Shown: positions 34,602 to 46,235 of the stretch, in pieces | Layout of the letters: each line of letters opens with the position of its first letter | How positions within the stretch are numbered: position 1 is the stretch's first letter | NCBI RefSeq assembly: GCF_049243985.1 | Contig: NC_135371.1 | Location: forward strand, 4,427,501-4,491,500 | Length of the DNA stretch: 64,000 nucleotides | Direction of reading: 5' to 3' | Origin: Paroedura picta | Taxonomy: Eukaryota; Chordata; Lepidosauria; Squamata; Gekkonidae | Program-made: the position numbers and the translations under genes | The notes under the pieces: model-generated | The model's database searches: none | What the model was told of the DNA's origin: nothing | What the model saw: only the letters and a program-made list of their open reading frames with translations

Positions 34602-37015
34602 CCTTCTTTCCTTTTTTATTATATTTTATTATGCCACCCTCTGAAAAAGCTCTGCCCTGCTTTCTCCATGTTATGTACCAATGAACCATCTAAGCTCAGT
34701 GTGGAGGAAAGAAACCTACTCTCTTTCCCCCCCCCCCACACGCACACTTATCACTCTGCTCTGAAAGGGTCCCTCCCTTTTGCTGCAGGTTCCTTTGGAG
34801 GAGGCCGCTGGGAGCATGTCTGAGGCCAGTCAGGATCCATCTGTGACTGAGTGGAGGCATCTCTTGATGGACATCAAAGAAGAGGAGGCCAGAGATTGCA
34901 GCTTGCTGGGTAATTAGGGAGGGCGGCCTTCAAGGGCCTGAGACTGGAGTCATTCTTGGGCTGAGTCCGAAAGATTCTCTCACTTCAAGAGCTACTGATC
35001 CCAATCCTTAGATTCTCCAGAGGATTTGATTTAATTGGGAGAGGAGCTGGTGAATTAAGGGAGAACCTCTTGTATGAAGTCCCACCCCCTACTGGGGTTA
35101 TGTAAGACCCCTTTGGGCCTTCCCAGTTTTTTGCCCTCTCTTGTCTCCAGAAATCAAGGGCTGAATATCAATGCAAGCTTCATGTTGCACCTTTCACAAA
35201 ACTCTCTGGACTTTATGACGTCCCCAGTTAAAAGAATGCGGCTGTAGGTAATGGGAGGGACATCTGCCTGTGCCCCTGGAGAGATGCTGCCAGTCGGAAC
35301 AGACAATACTGACCCTGAAAGTCCAAGGGTCGGATTCAGCATAAGGGAGATTTATGTCTGTTCATGGACACCGCACGTCACATAGGGAGTGGTGGGGAAC
35401 AAATCTTAAACCCCTTTTCCACATAGGCGGTACACTACGGGGTGCTTTTTTTTGGGGGGGTGAGGTGAGCCAAAAGATAAAATGGACCCATTGATGGGCC
35501 AGGCCAGGCTGAAGGTGAGGTCAACTCCCACCTTTGGGCCTGAAGGAGGCTGTGAGGTGGGAATAAAGATACACACCAGGAGATAGGAGAGATTGGTCTG
35601 AGTTTCTGGCGGGACTGCTCATGGGACCTCTCTTCATTCTAGCCGGAGAATTCCAGGGGTCATCATTGGAAAATGCTGAGGAGGAAATGTCTAAAGGAAG
35701 CTCTGGGGATCCAGGTGGAATGAAGAGGAAGGAGAGAACCAACACCCCCGAGAAGAGGGATAAACGTATCGCTTCCCAAGGAGGAGGAAGCTGCCAGGAA
35801 ATCCCAGCCCAAGAAGAAAGTCCTTCCCAAAACAGAAACAATGAAGACCTTAGTTCTAAAAAGGGAATCCACTGCAAGGACAAAGAAAACATACATTTGT
35901 CTTTTGGAGAGAGTTGTATTCAGAGAAGGAGTCTTGTTCTCCAGGAACAAATTCATTCCGGAGAGAAACCGTATCGTTGCTTGGAGTGTGGAAAGCGCTT
36001 CAGTCGTCAAGCTGCTCTTACTTCACATCAAAGAATTCACTCAGGTGAGAAGCTGTGTAAAATCTTATTTCATTTAGCTTCATGCACCCCTCCTTGTCCT
36101 TTGAGTCCCCCAAATGATCTGATCTGCTTGGGAGAAGGGCTGGGGACCAAAGAAGAGGTCTGCTGGAAGAAATCCAAGGGCCAGTGACCATTTCCTATAG
36201 GGGACACCTAGCTGTCATTGGGCTGGTCCAAGTTCTTAACCCCCCTCCCCCAGAAATCAGGGTGGTCCTCTTTGGGATGTTTGGTTTTTGTGATGAGGCT
36301 TTTCTGCTCTTTTTCAGAAGATGAAAGCCCACTGCTGCCCCTTCTCACACCTGTCACAGAACTCCCTGTATGTTATGATTCAGAAGAGAACCCATTGATC
36401 AGCTTGGAGAGTGGAAAGAGTTTGTGTAATGGTAAAAAAGGTTATGTAGATTTTACAAAGCATAATAGAATGAAGTTATTGACATACAAATATGAGTCTC
36501 AGCTCCTAGCGCACTCAAGTATCCATGTAAGGGAAAAACCTTTTGAATGCACAGAGTGTGGGAATAAATTTGCTATTGCTAATGATCTTCAACGACATAT
36601 AAGAATTCACACAGGGGAGAGACCTTTTGAATGCTCACAGTGTGGAAAGAAATTCAGTAGGAGATATCATCTTCAGCTACATAAAAGAATCCACACAGGG
36701 GAGAGACCTTATGAATGCTCACAATGTGGAAAGAAATTCAGTAGGAGATATCATCTTCAGCTACATGAAAAAATCCACAGAGGGGAGAGGCCTTTTGAAT
36801 GCTCACAGTGTGGAAAGAAATTCAGTAGGAGTTATGATCATCAGCTACACAAAATAATCCACACAGGGGAGAGGCCTTTTGAATGCTCACAGTGTGGAAA
36901 GAAATTCTGTAGGAGTTCTGATCTTCAGCAACACAAAAGAATCCACATAGGGGAGAGGCCTTTTGAATGCTCACAACATGGAGAGAAATTTGGTCAACTT
37001 AATCATCTTAATTAG
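33054..37015 (+). CDS. SCAN zinc-finger gene 5 (complete, 1+5 fingers)
   Basis: Exons 33054-33776, 34789-34909, 35643-36044 and 36318-37015 give 647 residues. The SCAN exon is three codons longer than in genes 3 and 4 (GELSEAR for GEAR). It is otherwise the same plan: capsid-like stretch, SCAN, IKEE exon, lone finger, array. The five array fingers have helix residues INDR, RYHL, RYHL, RYDL and RSDQ at -1/2/3/6, so the first and last differ from gene 3. Two linkers are altered (HRGERPF, HIGERPF instead of HTGERPF), and one finger has H for L in its core (SYDHQLH). The last finger reads CSQHGEKF, again without its second Cys, and stops at the same codon as genes 3, 4 and 6. Confidence 0.87.
34437..34602 (+). 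repeat. (CCCTTT)n then (CCTT)n tract in gene 5
   Basis: The microsatellite of this intron starts with a hexamer run (ccctttccctttcccttt) before the CCTT run and the CA run. The hexamer part is absent from genes 3 and 4. Confidence 0.9.
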
Positions 37016-37269
37016 CATCAAAGAATCCACACAGGTGAGAAACAATTTTAATGCTCTAAATTTGGAAATAAATTCCATCGGTGGCACCCTTCTATATCAT
37101 AAAAGAATCTACACAAAGGAGAGCAATTTCAACAGTATCAAATAAAATACACTTTTAATGCTCACAGTGTGGAAAGAGTTTCAAGTCGAATGGCGACCTT
37201 CATTGGCATCCGAAAACCTGCACAGGTGATAAACCTTTTAAATGTTCAGAGTGTGAGAGGACCAGATGA
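37016..37269 (+). pseudogene. Decayed finger codons after the gene 5 stop
   Basis: Relic fingers as in genes 3 and 4 but about 70 bases shorter, having lost most of one relic finger. Gene 6 shares the loss. Confidence 0.7.
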
Positions 37270-37685
37270 TGAGAATGGTGGAATTTGCCAAAATAGCTCT
37301 GCTTAACTCTTTGATTAGACTAGAGAAAAGAGTATAACTTCATCTACTATTTCTATTTGGAAACCCTTTATAGACTTTTTGCAGGAAAGTGAAAAGTTAA
37401 TGGCTTTGCGGAATAAGGGAAAAGAAGTTTATCAAAGTTGATAATATAAATTAGACTATTTGAGATGCAATAGAAAAAGGAAGTTTTTAAAATTCATAAC
37501 TCTAATTGTAATAACTTGAAAGCAAGCAGTTTTAACTAGAATGTTATTTTGAAACAAGTGTCAATATTACTGAGGATTTGAAAATGTAATTGACATCCTT
37601 CTGTTTTATATTTTACACCTGTTTATTGCGTTTTCTTCTTGCTCCTGATCTTCATCTTTTAAATCTTTTTAATCTTAATCTTTTA

Positions 37686-37753
37686 AATAAAATATTCAAT
37701 AAAATATATTTTAAAAGTTCCACACACCAGGGTTGAAATTCTGTGTGAATAAA
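37686..37753 (+). terminator. Poly(A) signals of gene 5
   Basis: AATAAA at 37686-37691 and 37748-37753, with an extra AATAAA between them in a stretch shared with gene 6 and absent from genes 3 and 4. Confidence 0.55.
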
Positions 37754-38780
37754 GTACGGCGTGCACACAACACCAGCATGCTACAAAATAAGTTGCAGTG
37801 TTGCTTTTTAGCAACTACCCAAAGGAGTTTCAAAATGCCTAACCATTGCCTTTCCTTTCTTCTCTCCACAACTGATACCCTGTGAGGTTAGTGGGGCTAT
37901 ATAGGAGACAGCAGCATCCGCCTCTGGTCCAGCTCATTAATAATAATATTTTACAAACCAATAATAAAAACATAAATAAAAGTATTGACAAATACCTAAA
38001 ATTGAGACTTACGGGGGCCAGTGCTGAAAACATTCCTATCAATATACTATTTTTTTTACAATGAATCAAATGAATGTGAAGACAAGATAGACTCAAAATA
38101 TAGACGCATGCATTTCAAAGAGAAACTCCCCTCGCCCAAAGCACATTTGGGGAGCCTCCTGTGGGTTCCCCCTCCCCTTTCAGGATGGATGAGATGCGCT
38201 AAGGTCGGCCGGCCGCTCTCTCGGGCTTTCCTGCTGGGGAGCCATGCGCTTTGCTTCATGCAGGACCAAAGACATTCATACGCCTCAATAAATACCCCAA
38301 CTGCTTAATTCTAAATGCCCTTATAAATGATGCAGTTTACATATATTTTATTCAATCAGAAACAAAGAGGTTTTATAGGAAAACTAGAAGATGACCTGCA
38401 ATAGCATTCAGGAATTTCCAGGTATTTTATTGCCAGGAAACCCTGAAGTCCTCCCTCTCCTGGCCCCCTCCTCCCCCCCATCAGCAGAAAAGAGGGGTGG
38501 GCGCCAACCGGCCCGTGTTCCTCCATTGCCCCGGGGCAGCCTCCTTTTCCAACCAACCACAGAGCCAGCTCTGTGGACTGAGAGCCCAGGGCGCGCCTTG
38601 CAAGAGCCCCCTGGAGGGGAAGGGTCGGGTGCAGCCCCGTCCAGCCCCTTCCCGCTCCTGGAGTCACAGCAGCTGCCAAGAACGGGCGCCTTCCCTTCGC
38701 TTTGCTTTTCTTTATGGGATTGGAGGGATGGGGGGTCCTTGAAGGTAGGAGACCTGGTCTGGGACTCCAGCGGTCAACAA

Positions 38781-38898
38781 AGGGTTACGTGGGCCACAGA
38801 GTTGGGATTCCTAGACCGGAGGAGAAAGGGGTGGAGAATCCCTGGAGCCCGCCAGTTTCGCTTTCGGAAGAGCTGCAGGACCCTGGCTGCCGGGAAGG
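38781..38898 (+). promoter_or_regulatory. Gene 6 promoter core and noncoding exon 1
   Basis: AGGGTTAC at 38781, TTCCTAGA at 38808-38815, donor GTGAGA at 38899. The exon and first part of intron 1 match gene 5 most closely. Confidence 0.65.
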
Positions 38899-40023
38899 GT
38901 GAGAATCTGCAGGGGTGGGGGGGGCGGGGTAGAAACCCCTGCAAGGGCGTCTCTCTGGGTCCCACGTGCGGAGGGTGCGTATGTCAGGCTTGGGGGTTTC
39001 TGGGTCTGGCCCCTTGAACTGGGGATGAGTTTGCAGAAAGGAGCAGGAGGGGACCCTTGAAGACAGCGCCTGGGATCAGGAAATTCCACATTTTAATCTC
39101 TGTATAAAATATTTCCTTTTGACTTATCCTGGACCTATTGCCCACCAGTTTCATTTGGTGCTCTCAGAGTTCTTGCATTTTGACAAAGGAAGAAAAAGTT
39201 GTTATTCTGTCTCTCCCATGTGTAACTTTAAACTCCTATAATTATAACTTTGAACCCCCTTTGAGCATCCCTTTTCTAAACTTTAAAGACTCGGGCTCTT
39301 TCGCCTTTTGATATAGGGAAGGGGCTCCAGCCCCCTCAGTCATTTAGGTCGCCCTCCTCTGTACTTTTTCCAGTCCTTGCAATGTCTTTTTGGAGATCTG
39401 GTGACCAGAATTGGGCACAGTATTCCAAATGAGGTTGTACCATAAATCTACCATAGATGTATACAGGGGCATTACAATATTCGCTTTTTTAATTGTTTTC
39501 CTAATAATCCCTAAAATAAAATTTGCCTTTTTCTTTTGCACAGAAGAGATCCATGGCTCTTTTTTGGCCTCCCCTCTCAAATCAACCAAAGGACTTGGAT
39601 AGACTCCAGAGAAGGGGAGGCCTTGATTGCATTCCACAAGGGACAGACTTTGAAGACAGCTTTTAAGTTCAGAAAATACAGAAACACTATAGCTCAATTA
39701 CTATCCAGACTTAGGCAAAGAGAGAATGCTGAGTTTCAGCTCTTGAAAGTGCCCCCTTCCCTCCCCCACTAGTTTCTTGCTTCATAATTTAAAAGAATAT
39801 GCATATAAAGGTATACTGAGATCTCTTGGCATATGTTTTCTGAACATGGGAAGAATAATAATGGGAGGGGTGTCCATAAAACCAGAGGCTGAGGAACTAA
39901 CTGTGTCTCTTCTGTCTTTCCTGTATCCGTCTTTACAGGGAGAAGCTCAGAGTGAAAAAGGATAACAGATTCTAGATCTTCAGTTGTGAAGAACCAACTC
40001 TGAGTGATTATTCAAAGTTAGAG

Positions 40024-43000
40024 ATGGCAAAAGACACTCCCAGAGGCCACAAATTCGGGGAACTATTAGAGGCAAGAAGAATAGCTCCTCACATCCTTCA
40101 GGATGGGAGTAGTAGAGAATTTCTGCAAGGGAGGCTTGGAGAAGCCAAGAATCAGCCAGCTGGGGATGGTTCCCTTTCTCTCACTCAGTGGGAGACCCAG
40201 TGGCAGGAGTACCTCAGGATGGTGGAAAAGCCTCACTTTCCATGGGGATTTCCCCCCTTGCCTGAGAAACCTTCTCCCTGGGAAGATGCTAAAATGTTTC
40301 TGACCTCCTTTGAGCAAGTGGCCGAAGGCTGTAGGTGGCCCCAGGAAGAGTGGGTGACCAGACTCCTGCCAGCCCTCAGCGGAGAAGCCAAGTGGGCCTT
40401 TAAAGGACTGGGTGTCAGAGACAGAGAGGATTATGGGAAAGTGAAAGCAGCCATCTTGCGAGGAGATGCCCTGATCCGGGAGAAGCAGCGTGAAGAGTTC
40501 CGACGTTTCTGCTACCAGGAGGCTGAGGGTCCCCGGGGTGCCTACAGCCAACTGAGGGAAATGTGCCACGGGTGGCTGAGGGTGGAGAATCACAGCAAGG
40601 AGCAGATCCTGGAGCTCCTGGTCCTGGAGCAACTGCTGAACGTCCTTCCCCTGGAGATCCAGAGCTGCGTGAGGGAGAGTGGCCCCCAGAGCTGCTCCCA
40701 GGCGGTGGCCCTGGCTGAGGAGCTCCTCTTGAGGCTGGAGAAGGAGGTGAGGTCCATCTGCTCTGTAGGTCCTGAGTGTGGGAGGGCCTGAGGTGGAGCT
40801 GTGGCTGAGACCTATGTCCATATTGGGGTCGGGGGAGGCAGAAGGGGAGTGCGAGGGCATGATGGGAAGGTCAGTTGCTTCATTCCCCTGGGAGTGGAAT
40901 CCAGAGTTTTGAGATTGGGGAGTGGGAACCAGTAGATGGGCCAGTGTTGAGGTAGCCCCTCCCCCGGATCAAGTGGGTCTTGTGGTTCTGAGAGCTCAAG
41001 CTTCTTGCCCTCTGCTGCCAACTCTGCAGGTGACAGGGTGGTCTGGGGAGTCCTGAAGACCTCCTCCCATCTCCCTCCTGGTGTAGTTGTGAGAGCTTGC
41101 ATGGGTTGGTGGTTAAACAGCAGTGGACTCTAACATGGAGGACCAGGTTTGATTCCCCACTCCTCCACATACAACCAGCTGTGTGACCTTGGGTTATTCC
41201 AGTTATCTGAGAGCTGTACTCACAGAACAATTATCTCAGAGCTCTCTCAACTCCATCTAACTACCTCACGGGGTATATGTTGTGAAGAGGGGAAAGGGAA
41301 GGAGTTTGTAAGTTGCTTTGAGACTCCCTTGGGTAGTGAAAGGCAGGGTACAAAAATCAGCTCTTGGTGGCTGCCGTAATGTCCTTGGCCTTCTTGGTGG
41401 TGGGTTTCCTTTCCCTTTCCCTTTCCCTTCCTTTCCTTTCCTTTCCTTTCCTTTCCTTTCCTTTCCTTTCCTTTCCTTTCCTTTCCTTTCCTTTCCTTTC
41501 CTTTCCTTTCCTTTCCTTTCCTTTCCTTTCTTTTCCTTTCCTTTCCTTTCCTTTCCTTTCCTTTCCTTTCCTTTCCTTCCTTCCTTCCTTCCTTCCTTCC
41601 TTCCTTCCTTCCTCTCTCTCTCCCTCTCACACACACACACACATACACCTTCTTTCCTATTTTATTATATTTTATGCCACCCTCTGAAAAAGCTCTGCCC
41701 TGCTTTCTCCATGTTATGTACCAATGAACCATCTAAGCTCAGTGTGGAGGAAAGAAACCTACTCTCTTTGCCCCCCCCCCACACACACACGCATCACTCT
41801 GCTCTGAAAGGGTCCCTCTCTTTTGCTGCAGGTTCCTTTGGAGGAGGCTGCTGGGAGCATGTCTGAGGCCAGTCAGGATCCATCTGTGACTGAGTGGAGG
41901 CATCTCTTGATGGACATCAAAGAAGAGGAGGCCAGAGATTGCAGCTTGCTGGGTAATGAGGGAGGGCGGCCTTCAAGGGCCTGAGACTGGAATCATTCTT
42001 GGGCTGAGTCCGAAAGATTCTCTCGCTTCAAGAGCTACTGATCGCAATCCTTAGATTCTCTAGAGGATTTGATTTAATTGGGAGAGGGGCTGGTGAATTA
42101 AGGGAAAACCTCTTATATGAAGCCCAAGTCCCATCATCTTTTCCCTACTGGGGTTACATAATCCTTTGGGCCTTCCCAGTTTTTTGCCCTCTCTTGTCTC
42201 CAGAAATCAGGGGCTGAATATCAATGCAAGCTTCATGTTGCACCTTTCACAAAACTCTCTGGACTTTATGACGTACCCAGTTAAAAGAACGCGGCTGTAG
42301 GTAATGGGAGGGACCTCTGCCTGTGCCCCTGGAGAGATGCTGCCAGTCGGAACAGACAATACTGACCCTGAAAGTCCAAGGGTCGGATTCAGCATAAGGG
42401 AGATTTATTTGTGTTCATGGACACCGTACATCATATAGGGAGTGATGGGGAACAAATCTTAAACCCGTTTTCCACATAGGCGGTACACTACGGGGTGCTT
42501 TTTTTTTGGGGGGGGTGAAGTGAGCCAAAAGATAAAATGGACCCATTGATGGGCCAGGCCAGGCTGAAGGTGAGGTCAACTCCCACTTTTGGGGCTGAAG
42601 AAGGCTGTGAGGTGGGAATAAAGATACACACCAGGAGATAGGAGAGATTGGTCTGAGTTTCTGGCGGGACTGCTCATAGGACCTCTCTTCATTCTAGCCG
42701 GAGAATTCCAGGGGTCATCATTGGAAAATGCTGAGGAGGAAATGTCTAAAGGAAGCTCTGGGGATCCAGGTGGAATGAAGAGGAAGGAGGGAACCAACAC
42801 CCCCGAGAGGAGGGATAAACGTATCGCTTCCCAAGGAGGAGGACACTGCCAGGAAATCCCAGCCCAAGAAGGAAGTCCTTCCCTAAACAGAAACAATGAA
42901 GACCTTAGTTCTAAAAAGGGAATCCACTGCAAGGACAAAGAAAACATACGTTTGTCTTTTGGAGAGAGTTGTATTCAGAGAAGGAGTCTTGTTCTCCAGG

Positions 43001-44151
43001 AACAAATTCATTCCGGAGAGAAACCGTATCACTGCTTGGAGTGTGGAAAGCGCTTCAGTCGTCAAGCTGCTCTTACTTCGCATCAAAGAATTCACTCAGG
43101 TGAGAAGCTGTGTAAAATCTTATTTCATTTAGCTTCATGCACCCCTCCTTGTCCTTTGAGTCCCCCAAATGATCTGATGTGCTTGGGAGAAGGGCTGGGG
43201 ACCAAAGAAGAGGTCTGCTGGAAGAAATCCAAGGGCCAGTGACCCTTTCCTATAGGGGACACCTAGCTGTCATTGGGCTGGTCCAAGTTCTTAACCCCCC
43301 TCCAGAAATCAGGGGGGTCCTCTTTGGGATGTTTGGTTTTTGTGATGAGGCTTTTCTGCTCTTTTTCAGAAGATGAAAGCCCACTGCTGCCCCTTCTCAC
43401 ACCTGTCACAGAACTCCCTGTATGTTATGATTCAGAAGAGAACCCATTGATCAGCTTGGAGAGTGGAAAGAGTTTGTGTAATGGTAAAAAAGGTTATGTA
43501 GATTTTACAAAGCATAATAGAATGAAGTTATTGACATACGAATATGAGTCTCAGCTCCTAGCACACCCAAGAATCTATGTAAGGGAAAAACCTTTTGAAT
43601 GCGCAGAGTGTGGGAATAAATTTTCTAATGTTCATACTCTTCAACGACATGTAAGAATTCACACAGGGGAGAGACCTTTTGAATGCTCACAGTGTGGAAA
43701 GAAATTCAGTAGGAGTTATGATCTTCAGCTACATGAAAGAATCCACACAGGGGAGAGACCTTTTGAATGCTTACAATGTGGAAAGAAATTCAGTAGGAGA
43801 TATCATCTTCAGCTACATAAAAGAATCCACACAGGGGAGAGACCTTTTGAATGCTCACAATGTGGAAAGAAATTCAGTAGGAGATATCATCTTCAGCTAC
43901 ATGAAAAAATCCACACAGGGAAGAGGCCTTTTGAATGCTCACAGTGTGGAAAGAAATTCAGTAGGAGCTATGATCATCAGCTGCACAAAATAATCCACAC
44001 AGGGGAGAGGCCTTTTGAATGCTCACAGTGTGGAAAGAAATTCAGGAGGAGTTCTGATCTTCAGCAACACAAAAGAATCCACACAGGGGAGACGCCTTTT
44101 GAATGCTCACAACATGGAGAGAAATTTGGTCAACTTAATCATCTTAATTAG
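40024..44151 (+). CDS. SCAN zinc-finger gene 6 (complete, 1+6 fingers, mosaic)
   Basis: Exons 40024-40746, 41832-41952, 42698-43099 and 43370-44151 give 675 residues, 28 more than gene 5, which is one extra finger. The SCAN exon has GELLEAR and a private change KGLGVRD where the others have NSLDVPD. Array fingers 1 and 2 look like genes 3 and 4 ([22 protein letters not shown]). Finger 3 starts like theirs ([10 protein letters not shown]) and ends like gene 5 ([11 protein letters not shown]). Fingers 4-6 are gene 5-like ([34 protein letters not shown]). The relic last finger (CSQHGEKF) and stop are as in gene 5. Exon 2 ends at GTAATG, a still weaker donor than GTAATT. The expected role is as for the other copies. 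Confidence 0.87.
41406..41645 (+). repeat. Expanded (CTTTC)n tract in gene 6
   Basis: About 150 bases of pentamer cctttcctttc with one visible interruption near 41530, then short CCTT, CT and CA runs. At the same intron site genes 3 and 4 have a tetramer and gene 5 a hexamer plus tetramer. Confidence 0.92.
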
Positions 44152-44406
44152 CATCAAAGAATCCACACAGGTGAGAAACAATTTTAATGCTCTAAATTTG
44201 GAAATAAATTCCATCGGTGGCACCCTTCTATATCATAAAAGAATCTACACAAGGGAGAGCAACTTCAACAGTACCAAATAAAATACACTTTGAATGCGCA
44301 CAGTGTGGAAAGAGTTTCAAGTTGAATGGCGACCTTCATTGGCATCCGAAAACCTGCACAGGTGATAAACCTTTTAAATGTTCAGAGTGTGAGAGGACCA
44401 GATGAT
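44152..44406 (+). pseudogene. Decayed finger codons after the gene 6 stop
   Basis: Relic fingers of the gene 5 type, ending [12 protein letters not shown] in one frame. Confidence 0.7.
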
Positions 44407-44821
44407 GAAAATGGTGGGATTTGCCAAAATAGCTCTGCTTAACTCTTTGATTAGACTAGAGAAAAAAGTATAACTTCATCTACTATTTCTATTTGGAAAC
44501 CCTTTATAGACTTTTTGCAGAAAAGTGAAAAGTTAATGGCTTTGCGGAATAAGGGAAAAGAAGTTTATCAAAGTTGATAATATAAATTAGACTATTTGAG
44601 ATGCAATAGAAAAAGGAAGTTTTTTAAATTCATAACTCTAATTGTAATAACTTGAAAGCAAGCAGTTTTAACTAGAATGTTATTTTGAAACAAGTGTCAA
44701 TATTACTGAGGATTTGAAAATGTAATTGACATCCTTCTGTTTTATATTTTACACCTGTTTATTGCGTTTTCTTCTTGCTCCTGATCTTCATCTTTTAAAT
44801 CTTTTTAATCTTAATCTTTTA

Positions 44822-44889
44822 AATAAAATATTCAATAAAATATATTTTTAAAGTTCCACACACCAGGGTTGCAATTCTGTGTGAATAAA
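44822..44889 (+). terminator. Poly(A) signals of gene 6
   Basis: AATAAA at 44822-44827 and 44884-44889, arranged as in gene 5. Confidence 0.55.
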
Positions 44890-45842
44890 GTACGGCCCGC
44901 ACACAACACCAGCATGCTACAAAAGAAGTTGCAGTGTTGCTTTTTAGCAACTACCCAAAGGAGTCTCAAAATGCCTAAGCATTGCCTTCCTTTCTTCTCT
45001 CCACAACTGATACCCTGTGAGGTTAGTGGGGTTATATAGGAGACAGCGGCATCCGCCTCTGGTCCAGCTCATTAATAATAATATTTTACAAACCAATAAT
45101 AAAAACATAAATAAAAGTATTGACAAATACCTAAAATTGAGACTTACGGGGGCCAGTGCTGAAAACATCCCTATCAATATCCTATTCTTCTTTTACAATG
45201 AATTAAATGAATTTGAAGACAAGACAGACTCAAAATATAGACGCATGCATTTTAAAGAGAAACTCCCCTCGCCCAAAGCACATTTGGGGAGCCTCCTGTG
45301 GGTTCCCCCTCCCCTTTCAGGATGGATGAGATGCGCTAAGGTCGGCCGGCCGCTCTCTCTGGCTTTCCTGCTGGGGAGCCATGCGCTTTGCCTCATGCAG
45401 GACCAAAGACATTTCTACGCCTCAATAAGTACCCCAACTGCTTAATTCTAAATGCTCTTACAGATGAGGCAGTTTACATATATTTTATTCAATCAGAAAA
45501 AAGAGGTTTTATAGGAAAAATAGAAGATATATTGCAATAGCATTCAGACATTTCCAGCTATTTTATTGCCAGAAAACCCTGAAGTCCTCCCTCCCCTGCC
45601 CCCCCTTCCCCCTTCCCCCTTCCCCCTTCCCCCCCATCCGCAGAAAAGCGGAATTGGCGCCAACCAGCCCTGTTTCCTCCATTGCCCCAGGGGCAGCCTC
45701 CCTTTCCAACCAATCACAGATCCAGCTCTGTTGACTGACGTGCCTCCCTCCCGCCCCTTCCGCCGAGCCTTTGTCTCCAGGTGGGAAGTGAGGGCGGCGC
45801 ATCGCGAGCCGCGCAGGAGCGGCTGATTCCGGCGGCCAGTGA

Positions 45843-45946
45843 AGGGTTAAGCAGGCGACAGAGTTGCGTTTCCTAGAAGGGGCACAAAGGGGGAGGGAGA
45901 AGCCCCGGGGTCATCCTGCGGTTTCCCTATCAGAAGAGCTGCAGGA
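45843..45946 (+). promoter_or_regulatory. Gene 7 promoter core and noncoding exon 1
   Basis: AGGGTTAA at 45843-45850 and TTCCTAGA ending 45877. Upstream are ccaatcacag (45710) and TGACGTG (45736-45742), a CRE-like half site shared with genes 8 and 9. A (CCCCTT)n run lies at 45597-45635. About 60 bases around the usual exon-1 donor are missing, compared with gene 8. A GTGAGG at 45947 may serve instead. Confidence 0.55.
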
Positions 45947-46099
45947 GTGAGGAGGGTCTCCCGGGGTGCCGCGTGCAGGGGGGGTGGGGTGGGGGCGTGT
46001 GTCAGGGGGGGAGGGTTTCTGGGCGGGGCCTGGGGCCTGGAGATGGCACAGGGGGGGGGGATCGGGGTTCCCTCTGGGCATGGAAGGGATCCCCTTCTT

Positions 46100-46235
46100 C
46101 AGGGGTAGTCAACCTGTGGTCCTCCAGATGTTCATGGACTACAATTCCCATGAGCCCCTGCCAGCGAACGCTGGCAGGAGCTCATGGGAATTGTAGTCCA
46201 TGAACATCTGGAGGACCACAGGTTGACTACCCCTG
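46100..46235. mobile_element. Palindromic hAT-type MITE, copy 5, in intron 1 of gene 7
   Basis: 136 bp with ends CAGGGGTAGTC and GACTACCCCTG and target duplication cccttctt (46092-46099 and 46236-46243). Genes 8 and 9 keep the empty site with a single cccttctt (54729-54736 and 63028-63035), so this insertion is private to gene 7. Confidence 0.92.
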
